A program made the position numbers and the translations under genes. Positions 16,757 to 26,579 of a stretch of 64,000 nt of DNA are shown here, piece by piece. Where the stretch lies: NCBI GenBank assembly GCA_900472395.1, contig UCHV01000003.1, forward strand, positions 1 to 64,000, read 5' to 3'. Below the pieces are notes generated by a model. It was not told where the DNA came from. It did no database searches and worked only from the letters and a program-made list of their open reading frames with translations. The stretch comes from Hyphomicrobiales bacterium (GTDB lineage: Bacteria; Pseudomonadota; Alphaproteobacteria; Rhizobiales; Rhizobiaceae). The first letter of the stretch is position 1, and each line of letters begins with the position of its first letter.

Positions 16757-18226
16757 CTATTGGTGGCCGACCGAGTTGGCATTATCCCGTTCGCCCATGC
16801 GCTCGAGCAGCAGGGAATAGGCGACGTAATATTTGTAGATGTTGCTGACATACTGCACTGTCTCGCGGCCGACAATTTCGGCGGCGGCGTTCTCGACATT
16901 GCCAAACCATATGTTAGGGTCAAGGCCCATCGACCCAGCCTTGTTGCGGAATTTCCGCAGGTTGCCTGGTCCGGCGTTATAGGCTGCGAAGGCAAAAAGC
17001 TGGCGGTCGCGCGGGCTTAACTCGTCATCATCGATGTAGGTGTCGATCAGGTGCCGCAGATATTTTGTTCCGGCTTCCACGTTGCGTGCCGCATCCTTGT
17101 CTATTCCGCCAATCCCGATCGCTTTGTCGCTCGCAGTCGAGGGCAATAGCTGCATGATGCCGACGGCACCGCGTGGCGAACGACGGGACTGATCGAGTTG
17201 CGATTCCTGATAGCCTTGCGCCATGAGCATCAGATAGTCGAAAGAATATGCCCTGCCGTATTCGCGGAAAATCCCGACAAGCGTCTGGAATCGTTTCACG
17301 TCATCCGGCGAATATGCCCGCTTCACGATCTTGTCCTGAACGAAGTAGCTCTTGCGCAAAATATTGCCGAATGTGGTGCCGATCCTGTGGCCCTCGATAA
17401 ATGGGTCCAGTTCCGCCTTCAATTGCGGACTACCCTTACGGATCGCCCAGGCGATCTGCCCTTCCCGAGACAGTACGATATCGTGGCGGACCTTCATGTC
17501 CGGGAAAACATGTGCCCAGATGTCGGCCATATAGGCATCCACGATGGTAAACGGCAGAAGCTGCGCGTTGACCATCTCCATCAAATCCTCGTCCTCAAGG
17601 TTCTCGTCGATCGCGTTGATCACAATCTCAGACTTGCCCGCTGCGGCAAGCCTCTCGTTCAAGGCCAGCAGATGTTCGTGAAAACTGCTCGATCCGCGCA
17701 CCGCGACGGTCTTGCCTGAGAGGTCCGCGATGCTTTCGACAGGCGGGCTGTTGGCGGAGGCAACAAGAACCTCCTCGGCTTTTTCATAAAGCGGCCTGGT
17801 GAAATCGACGAGGTTCAGCCGATCTTGCGTGATCGTCAAATTGGCCATCACGATATCGCCTAGCCCATCGTTGAGTGCCGAAAGAAGATTGTCCCGTGGG
17901 GTGGGAATGAACACGATGTGGATTTGGTCGATCTGCTTACTTCTTTGTCGATTGAGATATTTTTCCAGCGCCAGTCCGAACTCGACGGCAGTGCCAAACT
18001 GGCGGCCTTTGTCGACGAAATAGATGGTCTTGCTGAAGGGAACGAGCACGCGGACGATGCGACGCGCCTTCATCGCCTCGAAATCTATGACATGTTTTTC
18101 AATGAGTTGTCGGGGCGATGGTGTCCCGGCAACTGTCTGCGCCACAACGGGTGTTGCCAATGTGACAGCGAAAAATGCCGCAGCCCATAAGTGTGTCATC
18201 GGATGACGAGGAAATGGGCTTGGCAT
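16757..18226 (-). CDS. mltF: MltF-like membrane-bound lytic transglycosylase
   Basis: A 489-residue periplasmic protein with two modules. A signal peptide (THLWAAAFFAVTLATPVVAQ) is followed by an amino-acid-binding-protein-like (SBP type 3) domain (about 55-300) and a C-terminal SLT transglycosylase domain (about 330-465). The SLT motifs are clear: AQGYQESQLDQ with the catalytic Glu, RGAVGIMQLLPSTA, and AFAAYNAGPGNLRKF. It would cleave the MurNAc-GlcNAc bond of peptidoglycan, with the binding domain sensing ligands or muropeptides. ATG 18199 is an alternative start nearer the signal peptide. It lies 57 bases after the sulfatase on the same strand and may share its transcript. Confidence 0.88.
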   Translation of the reverse strand: MPSPFPRHPMTHLWAAAFFAVTLATPVVAQTVAGTPSPRQLIEKHVIDFEAMKARRIVRVLVPFSKTIYFVDKGRQFGTAVEFGLALEKYLNRQRSKQIDQIHIVFIPTPRDNLLSALNDGLGDIVMANLTITQDRLNLVDFTRPLYEKAEEVLVASANSPPVESIADLSGKTVAVRGSSSFHEHLLALNERLAAAGKSEIVINAIDENLEDEDLMEMVNAQLLPFTIVDAYMADIWAHVFPDMKVRHDIVLSREGQIAWAIRKGSPQLKAELDPFIEGHRIGTTFGNILRKSYFVQDKIVKRAYSPDDVKRFQTLVGIFREYGRAYSFDYLMLMAQGYQESQLDQSRRSPRGAVGIMQLLPSTASDKAIGIGGIDKDAARNVEAGTKYLRHLIDTYIDDDELSPRDRQLFAFAAYNAGPGNLRKFRNKAGSMGLDPNIWFGNVENAAAEIVGRETVQYVSNIYKYYVAYSLLLERMGERDNANSVGHQ

Positions 18227-18283
18227 GTGAGCAAGCTACTCCTTATGGCGAGATTTTTTAGACACGCGAGCCGAACCGTGAGC

Positions 18284-19939
18284 CTATCGAGGTGCAAGAC
18301 CTTCCAGTTCGTTAAGGCGCTTCAACGCAGACTGCTGGCGCAGCAGGCCATAGTTGATGCCGCTGGCGTTCAGCGTGCTGCCTTCCTGGTAGGGGTATTT
18401 GTCGAAATCTGAGAAGAAGTCTTTTATCTTCTGTTGGATGGGGACGAGCAGCCACATATTGCGTGCCAGAAACTCGATCGCGCCGCCGCCGTCTTCCATC
18501 GCTCGTTCATAGGGATCCATCCGCAGATTTGCGATCAACGACCAGCTTGTGACCTCGCGGGTGGCGGTGGCAATGTTTCCATGGCTGGCGGTCGCGAAAC
18601 TGAGCTTCCAGTCATTCCAGCGAATGGCGTTCAGATTTCCGCCCTGGTCGAAATAATACACGGTGTCGCGGGGGCCGGTGTCGGCTTCCCCTTTGAGCAG
18701 AGGGGACAGATCGTATCCGTCAAGATGAACCCTGAAATCCTTGCTGCCTACCTTGAAACCGGTTTTCATCTGTTCCTTGATATCAGCAATTCCAGCTGCG
18801 CTGGCGAATGTCGGCATCCAGTCCATCAGCGTAACCGGGTCATTGATCTCGGTGCCCGGTTGTACGACGCCCGGCCAGCGGACCATCATGGGAATGCGCA
18901 GTCCACCTTCCCATGTCGTGCCCTTTTCGCCATGGAACATCGTCATGGCCCCATCGGGCCACAGGGCAAGCTCCGCACCGTTGTCCGTCGTGTAGAGAAC
19001 GATGGTGTTGTCAGCGATGCCGAGTTCGTCGAGTTGATCGAGAAGCTGGCCGACATGGCCGTCATGCTCGACCATTCCATCGGCATGTATACCCTTGCCG
19101 GTCTTGCCCATGGCATCCGGAGCGAGGTGTGTGAAAACATGCATGCGCGTCGAGTTGAACCAGCAGAAGAATGGCTTGTCGGCCTTGGCCTGACGATCGA
19201 TGAAATCCTTGGCGGCTGCCAGAAATTCCGAGTCGATGGTCTCCATTCGCTTGGTGTTGAGCGCGCCCGTATCTTCGATCTTGCCGTCCGCCGTCGACTT
19301 GATGACACCACGCGGTCCGAATTGCTGGCGAAAGGCCGGGTCCTTCGGATAAAAATAACCTTCGGGTTCTTCCTCGGCATTCAGGTGATACAGATTGCCG
19401 AAGAACTCATCGAACCCGTGTTTGGTGGGAAGATGCTGATCCTGATCGCCGAGATGGTTCTTGCCGAACTGTCCGGTCGAGTAGTCAGCGCTCTTCATCA
19501 CGTCAGCGATTGTCGGCATCCAGTCCTGAATTCCGTGCGGGTCGCCGGGCATGCCTATGGTCAGAAGTCCCGTTCGGAACGGTTCCTGGCCGAGAATGAA
19601 GGAGGCCCGGCCTGCTGTGCAACTCTGTTGCCCATAGGAGTCGGTGAAGATCGCGCCCTCTTTGGCGATACGGTCAATATTGGGCGTGCGGTAGCCCATC
19701 AGACCTTTTGTGTAGGCGCTGATCTGCGGGATGCCGATGTCATCGCCAAAAATGACGAGAATGTTCGGTGGCCGGTTCTTGCTGTTGCCTGTTGCAGGAG
19801 CGGAGGGCTGGTTCTGAGCGGTCGCGGGGCTGCCTGCGGAGGCAACGGCAATTGCAAGCGAGGTTCCGCCAAGAAGAAGGTTGCGACGGCTTACCGAGGC
19901 CGGGCTGTCATCCAACATTTCCACGTCAAAACGGCTCAT
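18284..19939 (-). CDS. Tat-exported Cys-type arylsulfatase
   Basis: A 551-residue sulfatase hydrolysing sulfate esters. A twin-arginine signal (SRRNLLLGG, then an Ala-rich stretch) indicates folded export. Metal-binding and active-site elements are FGDDIG and the maturation motif SCTAGR at about residues 106-111: Cys107 would be converted to formylglycine and Arg111 fits the C-x-A/P-x-R rule. Further signatures are TGQFGKNHLGD and YTTDNGAE. ATG 19939 has GAGGAG upstream; a longer frame reaching 20272 runs through the regulatory region and is rejected. The FGE gene at 8452 supplies the needed maturation. Element copy 5 lies 67 bases upstream. Confidence 0.93.
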   Translation of the reverse strand: MSRFDVEMLDDSPASVSRRNLLLGGTSLAIAVASAGSPATAQNQPSAPATGNSKNRPPNILVIFGDDIGIPQISAYTKGLMGYRTPNIDRIAKEGAIFTDSYGQQSCTAGRASFILGQEPFRTGLLTIGMPGDPHGIQDWMPTIADVMKSADYSTGQFGKNHLGDQDQHLPTKHGFDEFFGNLYHLNAEEEPEGYFYPKDPAFRQQFGPRGVIKSTADGKIEDTGALNTKRMETIDSEFLAAAKDFIDRQAKADKPFFCWFNSTRMHVFTHLAPDAMGKTGKGIHADGMVEHDGHVGQLLDQLDELGIADNTIVLYTTDNGAELALWPDGAMTMFHGEKGTTWEGGLRIPMMVRWPGVVQPGTEINDPVTLMDWMPTFASAAGIADIKEQMKTGFKVGSKDFRVHLDGYDLSPLLKGEADTGPRDTVYYFDQGGNLNAIRWNDWKLSFATASHGNIATATREVTSWSLIANLRMDPYERAMEDGGGAIEFLARNMWLLVPIQQKIKDFFSDFDKYPYQEGSTLNASGINYGLLRQQSALKRLNELEGLAPR

Positions 19940-20006
19940 GAAAAATACTCCTCTAGGTGATGACTTTGACCATAAGCAGAAGCATGAACCGCTCTCGCGA
20001 ATGCGG

Positions 20007-20035
20007 AAGTACTTTACCGTAAACTTGGCGGTAAA
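20007..20035 (-). promoter_or_regulatory. Repeated 17-bp element, copy 5, with tandem half-site (upstream of the sulfatase)
   Basis: On the minus strand TTTACCGCCAAG is followed directly by TTTACGGTAAAGTACTT (plus coordinates 20007-20023 for the core), a 12-bp tandem layout identical to copy 4. The core ends 67 bases before the sulfatase ATG. Confidence 0.62.
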
Positions 20036-20180
20036 CAGCTGGCGATACTTGGGGTCAGCTTTTTTTGGGATGGAGTGTCGTCTGTTCGCATACATCATTC
20101 GGTGCGGCGATGATTGCCAGCGACCAATTCTCATTTGGCGTGCTTTGAAAGAACGATGCGAGACTTTCGCAATCGGAAAA

Positions 20181-20209
20181 TTTACGCGGTATTTAACGGT
20201 AACGTACTT
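20181..20209 (+). promoter_or_regulatory. Repeated 17-bp element, copy 6, with tandem half-site
   Basis: TTTACGCGGTAT (20181-20192) then TTAACGGTAACGTACTT (20193-20209), again with 12-bp period. It points towards the aspT-aspD operon, but the distance to its start is about 280 bases, so either a long leader or an undetected transcript is implied. Confidence 0.55.
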
Positions 20210-20488
20210 CATGCCACGCGTTTGCGCTGATAGCGATCGCGTGTTGGTTGGACCCTGCCCAGACCTCCCCAAGGCCGAAAAGTACGATTTTCTAACCGCA
20301 GTTTAGACAGGTCCGGGGCGCACCGATGGATCGATCGGCTAGAAAATCAGCCTGAACAAAAGCTGCCATACATCCTTACCGTCGTTCAGACCGTCGATGC
20401 CGAGTTTGCATTTTGCCGCAAAAATCAGCGCCTCCGCAGTGACCGGATATCGAAACAAGTGCTTGCCGATTTGGAAGGAAGATTTTCA

Positions 20489-22165
20489 ATGTCGTTCATC
20501 GCGAGCATATTCGAGCAGTCACCGATCATCGCGCTGTTTCTTTCGCTCGCCGGGGGATATTGGATCGGCAAGTTCCAGTTCGGCAAGTTTCAGCTCGGCG
20601 GGGTGGCGGGATCGCTCCTGGTGGCGGTCATTATCAGCCAGGTCGGCGTAAAAATAGACGATGGCATAAAAGCCGTCCTCTTTGCATTGTTCATATACGC
20701 AGTGGGTTTCGAAAGCGGTCCGCAATTTTTCCGGTCCCTCGGGCGCCAATCCATTCGCGAAATCGTCATGGCCGTCGTTCTCGCGCTGAGCGGGCTCGCA
20801 ACCGTTGTAATCCTCGCCAGGATTTTCTCGCTCGACAAAGGTCTGGCGGCTGGCATCGCGGCCGGCGGGCTCACCCAGTCGGCCATTATCGGCACGGCGA
20901 GTTCCGCCATCGAAAAGCTGGGTCTTGCCGCCGAGGAAGTCAAACGACTGCAGTCGAATGTCGCGATAGGCTATGCGGTGACCTACATCTTCGGCTCTTT
21001 CGGAGCGATCATCGTTTGCGTCAACATTCTGCCCTGGTTCATGAAACGCAGCATTCGCGACGATGCCGTCAAAGCCGACGCCGAGATGTTGAAAGGGGCG
21101 CATGCCTACGGGCCCGGCGAAGCTCCGGCGCTGCCTGAACTCGTCGGTCGCGTATACCGGGTCGAAACCGCAGCAGGGCAAGCGGTGAACCTGCTGGAAG
21201 GCACAGGCCGGTTCACGGTCGAAAGGGTGAAACGCGACGGCAGGATCATCGGTGTCGAGCCCGGACTGGTGTTGAAACAGGGCGATCTCCTGTTGCTGGT
21301 CGGCCGCCGGCCAGCAATGGTCGGTCTTGAAACGCGGATCGGGCCGGAAACCGCAGGCGGTAACGGTATGGAGCTCGTGGTGACAACCCGAGATATCCAG
21401 GTGACCGACAAGGATTTTGCCGGACGAACCGTCGCCGAAATCCTGTCGGCCAGCGAAGAGTTGCGTCACGGCATCTATGTGCTGGGTGTCACGCGGGCTG
21501 GCATGCCACTGGACCTTGCCGATGATACGGTCATCGCCGCAGGAGATATCGTTACCGTTCATGGCGTGCAGGAGGACCTGCAACGGCTCGCCGGGCGCGT
21601 GGGTCCGGCTATCGTCCCAAGTGACAAGACCGATTTCGTTTTTCACGGACTTGGGCTTGTCGTCGGACTTCTCGCCGGGCTTCTGGTGCTGCGCATGGGC
21701 TCCATCCCTCTGACGCTTGGCGCTGGCGGCGGGGCGCTTTTATCCGGTCTGGTCTTCGGCTGGTATCGCAGCCGCCACATGGCAATCGGCAACATGCCGA
21801 TTGGCGCCTCGACCCTTCTCCGCGACTTCGGTCTTGCCGGTTTTGTGGCTGTGGTTGGATTGCAGTCGGGTCAGCAGGCTGCTCAGACGATTGCCCAAAG
21901 CGGCCTGTCGATCTTTCTGGTCGGCGTCGTCGTAACGATACTGCCATTGATCCTGACCATGCTCGTCGGTCGCTACCTGCTTGGCTATCGCAACGTGGCC
22001 ATCTTTGCCGGTGCCCTGTCCGGTTCCCGCAGCGCCAACCCCGCCTTTGGGGAAATCCTGGACAAGGCTGGAAATTCCGTTCCGACCACATCCTTCGCAA
22101 TCACCTATGCGCTTGCCAACGTGTTTCTGACGCTGCTCGGCCCTCTGGTCGTGGCGCTCGTCTGA
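20489..22165 (+). CDS. aspT: AspT-family aspartate:alanine antiporter, first copy
   Basis: A 558-residue protein of the aspartate:alanine exchanger (AAE) family. Two homologous membrane blocks (about residues 5-165 and 380-558, each with about five helices) flank a cytoplasmic region with two TrkA-C/RCK-like domains (VERVKRDGRIIGVEPGLVLK, then AEILSASEELRHGIYVLGVT). Family signatures include GLTQSAIIGTASSAIEKLG and GALSGSRSANPAFGEIL. ATG 20489 has GGAAGG upstream. With the decarboxylase next door it would import aspartate in exchange for alanine, an electrogenic exchange that builds proton-motive force. It is clearly diverged from the second copy at 23810. Confidence 0.88.
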   Translation: MSFIASIFEQSPIIALFLSLAGGYWIGKFQFGKFQLGGVAGSLLVAVIISQVGVKIDDGIKAVLFALFIYAVGFESGPQFFRSLGRQSIREIVMAVVLALSGLATVVILARIFSLDKGLAAGIAAGGLTQSAIIGTASSAIEKLGLAAEEVKRLQSNVAIGYAVTYIFGSFGAIIVCVNILPWFMKRSIRDDAVKADAEMLKGAHAYGPGEAPALPELVGRVYRVETAAGQAVNLLEGTGRFTVERVKRDGRIIGVEPGLVLKQGDLLLLVGRRPAMVGLETRIGPETAGGNGMELVVTTRDIQVTDKDFAGRTVAEILSASEELRHGIYVLGVTRAGMPLDLADDTVIAAGDIVTVHGVQEDLQRLAGRVGPAIVPSDKTDFVFHGLGLVVGLLAGLLVLRMGSIPLTLGAGGGALLSGLVFGWYRSRHMAIGNMPIGASTLLRDFGLAGFVAVVGLQSGQQAAQTIAQSGLSIFLVGVVVTILPLILTMLVGRYLLGYRNVAIFAGALSGSRSANPAFGEILDKAGNSVPTTSFAITYALANVFLTLLGPLVVALV

Positions 22166-23776
<1,611 letters not shown>

Positions 23777-23809
23777 TAAAGTCGCTTCTGACCGGCAGTC
23801 GGTGATGAC

Positions 23810-25483
23810 ATGTTTCTGCTGAAAGATCCTGTCATCGCACTTTTCGTGTGCCTCGGCCTTGGTCATCTTATCGGCCGGATACGGGTCGGGCCGGTGGTTC
23901 TCGGCGGCGTTTGCGGAACCCTTTTTGTCGCCCTGGTAATCGGCCAGATGGGGGTGACGATCAGCCCCCACCTGAAGGATACCGCGTTTGCTCTTTTCAT
24001 CTATGCGCTAGGCTTTTCCGCTGGGCCGCAGTTCTTTTCCAACATCAGAGGCGGTTGGCGCTACGGGATATTTTCCTTCATTGAGGTTATCTGCGTACTC
24101 GGGCTTGTTGCGGGCGCAACAGTTCTTTTCGATTTTGATGCCGGTACGAGCTCGGGATTGTTCGCCGGCGCGGCAACCGAATCCGCAGTCCTCGGCACCG
24201 CGTCGGAGGCATTGGGGCGCCTGCCTCTGGCCGAAGCCGAAATCCTTCGACTGCAGGCCAATGCTGCGACCGCCTACAGCTTGACCTATCTGTTCGGACT
24301 TGTCGCCATCGTTGTCTTCACCACCCAGATTGCGCCGATCATCCTTCGCGTCGATCTGCGAAAGGAGGCAACGGCGCTTGCCGCGCAATTGGGAGAAACC
24401 GAAGACGGTGCCGATCAGCCGGATGCCCTGCCAACCTTCGTTGGGCGAGTTTTCCGAGCCGGCCCCGCAGCCGGCAAGTCCATCGCAGATTTTGAACTTA
24501 GCCGAGGCAGTACGGTCTTCATCGAGCGGTTGAAGCGCGGTGATGATCTTCTGCAGCCGCCACAGGATTTTATGATCGACGCCGACGATCTCCTGTTCTT
24601 GCACGGACGACGAAGTGCGATGATTTCCATCGAGACTGCTGTCGGCCCCGAACAGCCTGTACCGTCTGACATCTCGATACCGCTTGCTCGCCAGCAGGTC
24701 GTGGTTCAGAGGAAGGAGATTACCGGGATGCGTGTGCGCGATCTGCGGGCGGTCGCTCCGGCGGAATTGTCGCGAGGCCTGTTTGTCGAAAGCGTGCGAC
24801 GCATGGGGCACACAATTCCGGCTTTGCCGAAAACGCGTCTGCAGGAAGGCGATGTCCTCACGCTTTATGGGCCGCAGAGCGCCGTATTACGGGCGGTCAA
24901 GGAATTGGGAGCCGCCGTTCGATCTGGCGAGGCAACCGATCTGGTGTTTCTTGGAATCGGCATTCTGGTCGGCTTGCTGCTTGGGCGACTTTCACTTGAT
25001 CTTGCCGGTATGACGCTGACCCTGGGTACTGGCGGCGGTGCCCTGATTGCGGGGTTGGTTTTCGGGTGGTTGAATATGCGGCAACCTCGCCATGGCAACC
25101 TTCCTGTCGCGGCTGCCAGCTTCATGAAGGATTTCGGTCTCGCGACTTTTATCGCTGCCATCGGGCTGAGCGCCGGGCCGGACGCGGTGGCATTGGTCAT
25201 GAAATATGGTCTCATCCTGCCGGTTCTCGGCATACTCGTTTCGACGATTCCGGCTTTCGTTTCACTGCTTGTCGGATGGAAACTCATGAAGATCGAGATC
25301 CCGATCCTGCTCGGGATTATTGCCGGCCAGCATTGCAGCACGCCGACGATCAGCGCATTGGTGGCTCAATCGGGCAATTCCACGCCGGTTATCGGCTACA
25401 CAGTAACCTATGCGATCTCAAATGTTCTCCTGCCGTTGCTGGGGCCCGTCGTTGTCGGCCTGAGCAATATATTCATTCGGTAA
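23810..25483 (+). CDS. aspT: AspT-family aspartate:alanine antiporter, second copy
   Basis: A 557-residue AAE-family exchanger with the same layout as the first copy: two membrane blocks around a pair of RCK/TrkA-C domains (VFIERLKRGDDLLQPPQDFM, then LSRGLFVESVRRMGHTIPAL). Corresponding signatures are AATESAVLGTASEALGRLP and IIAGQHCSTPTISALVAQSG, where the first copy has SGSRSANPAF, so the substrate-facing loops differ. Start ATG 23810; the ribosome-binding site is weak (GGTGATGAC). Probably co-transcribed with aspD. The two copies may differ in substrate (aspartate, succinate, glutamate) or form a heteromer. Confidence 0.88.
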   Translation: MFLLKDPVIALFVCLGLGHLIGRIRVGPVVLGGVCGTLFVALVIGQMGVTISPHLKDTAFALFIYALGFSAGPQFFSNIRGGWRYGIFSFIEVICVLGLVAGATVLFDFDAGTSSGLFAGAATESAVLGTASEALGRLPLAEAEILRLQANAATAYSLTYLFGLVAIVVFTTQIAPIILRVDLRKEATALAAQLGETEDGADQPDALPTFVGRVFRAGPAAGKSIADFELSRGSTVFIERLKRGDDLLQPPQDFMIDADDLLFLHGRRSAMISIETAVGPEQPVPSDISIPLARQQVVVQRKEITGMRVRDLRAVAPAELSRGLFVESVRRMGHTIPALPKTRLQEGDVLTLYGPQSAVLRAVKELGAAVRSGEATDLVFLGIGILVGLLLGRLSLDLAGMTLTLGTGGGALIAGLVFGWLNMRQPRHGNLPVAAASFMKDFGLATFIAAIGLSAGPDAVALVMKYGLILPVLGILVSTIPAFVSLLVGWKLMKIEIPILLGIIAGQHCSTPTISALVAQSGNSTPVIGYTVTYAISNVLLPLLGPVVVGLSNIFIR

Positions 25484-25953
25484 AATCGTTGTAGCCGCAT
25501 CTGTGTGAATGGATGGACAGGATGGAGCCAAGCAAACGGGGCTCGCACACCTAATTACATCTGATTTATACATTCTTGGCATCATCAGGCCGCGGCAATA
25601 TACATAAACATTGCGCCCCTCTCGGTGCGTTCGGCGTTTGAAAGGAAAAAGCATCTCAACGCCAATGACGCAGGCAGTACGGCTTCAGTTTGCGGCTCAT
25701 CTTATGCCCTACCGCTCGCCACCACAGTCCGCGACCTCTTTGACTTTTCTTTGGGTTTTCAGACAGTTCCGAGTTCGCTGCGCTGATCGCGGCTGGCTGG
25801 AGCGGATGAGACACCTGTTAAAACATGATATAATTAATCATGTATTCGTTGCTTTTTGATTTTGATTATGGTCAGACCAGCTACCGTCGCATGGCCCAGT
25901 CTTTAGACCCGATTGGAGGCTCGCGGGCTTCAGGAGAAGATGGCGCAGCCGGC
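25484..25953. other. Intergenic region before the ECF sigma operon
   Basis: A 470-base gap. The left 330 bases contain nothing I can support as a gene. The right part holds a palindromic iron-type operator (25823-25843) and the start region of the sigma factor gene, whose exact initiation codon is uncertain. Confidence 0.5.
25823..25843. promoter_or_regulatory. Iron-responsive operator of RirA type
   Basis: ACATGAT (25823-25829) and ATCATGT (25837-25843) form an inverted repeat around seven A/T bases. Inside it, 25826-25840 reads TGATATAATTAATCA, exactly the TGA-N9-TCA layout with AT-rich centre of the rhizobial iron-responsive operator bound by RirA. Its place just upstream of an ECF sigma/FecR/TonB receptor operon supports iron repression. 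Binding by RirA is inferred from this layout only. Confidence 0.65.
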
Positions 25954-26466
25954 ATGACGGAAAGCAATAGAAAAGTCATCCTGCATATACTTCTAACCGG
26001 CTACAGTGATCTCGCCAGGCATCTCGCAAGACGGTTCGGCCGCACGTCGGATGTGGACGACATCCTTCAGGATACATACCTGAAACTGCAGACTATTCCC
26101 TCAGATGTGGTGATCCGCAATCCGCGCTCATATCTCTATCGCCTTGCCGACAATCTGGCGATGGACCGGCTTCGGAGCGCCTCCGCGCGTGAGCGATACA
26201 TATCCGGTGACGCGATACCCGATGTCACGGAGGATCGACCATCCCCGGAACATGAAACAGACTACCGCCAGCGCATGCTGATACTCGAAAAAGCGGTCAG
26301 CGAGCTGCCGGATCGGCAGCGTGAGGTGTTTCTCATGCACAAGTTCGATGGACTGAGTTATGGCGATATCGCCACAGAGCTTGGGATCAGCAAAAGCGGT
26401 GTCGAAAAACTGATGATGAAGGCTCTGGCCCACTGCCGCGGTCGCCTCGATGGGCTTCTGGATTAG
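25954..26466 (+). CDS. FecI-like ECF sigma factor
   Basis: A 170-residue ECF sigma factor of the iron-starvation (FecI) type. Region 2 is visible as LARHLARRFGRTSDVDDILQDTYLKL with PRSYLYRLADNLAMDRLR. Region 4 is ELPDRQREVFLMHKFDGLSYGDIATELGISKSGVEKLMMKAL. It would direct RNA polymerase to the TonB receptor promoter when released by the FecR-like protein encoded next. In-frame ATGs at 25891 and 25840 are alternative starts, but 25954 gives the usual family length. The 25840 start overlaps the iron operator and is unlikely. Confidence 0.88.
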   Translation: MTESNRKVILHILLTGYSDLARHLARRFGRTSDVDDILQDTYLKLQTIPSDVVIRNPRSYLYRLADNLAMDRLRSASARERYISGDAIPDVTEDRPSPEHETDYRQRMLILEKAVSELPDRQREVFLMHKFDGLSYGDIATELGISKSGVEKLMMKALAHCRGRLDGLLD

Positions 26467-26579
26467 AATTATGCAGAAATGTCGCCGGTGAGGATGAGGT
26501 ACATGAAACCCGCAAACGTCATAACAGTGAGCGTTCTCTCCGTGAATGGCCGTATCGCGTCCGCGAAACATCCAAAAAG

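Larger units (their letters stand above)
19940..20488. other. Large intergenic region with two copies of the repeated element
   Basis: A 549-base gap between divergent genes (sulfatase and first AspT). I see no credible gene in it. It holds copies 5 and 6 of the repeated element, plus a degenerate match on the minus strand at 20280-20296 (11 of 17 positions, ending CGTACTT). Copy 6 points right but is about 280 bases from the next gene, so the region may contain a small RNA or an unrecognised transcript. Confidence 0.6.

Noticed and set aside
18434..19960. 508-codon open frame antisense to the sulfatase
   Set aside because: The sulfatase has complete catalytic motifs and a Tat signal; the antisense frame has none.
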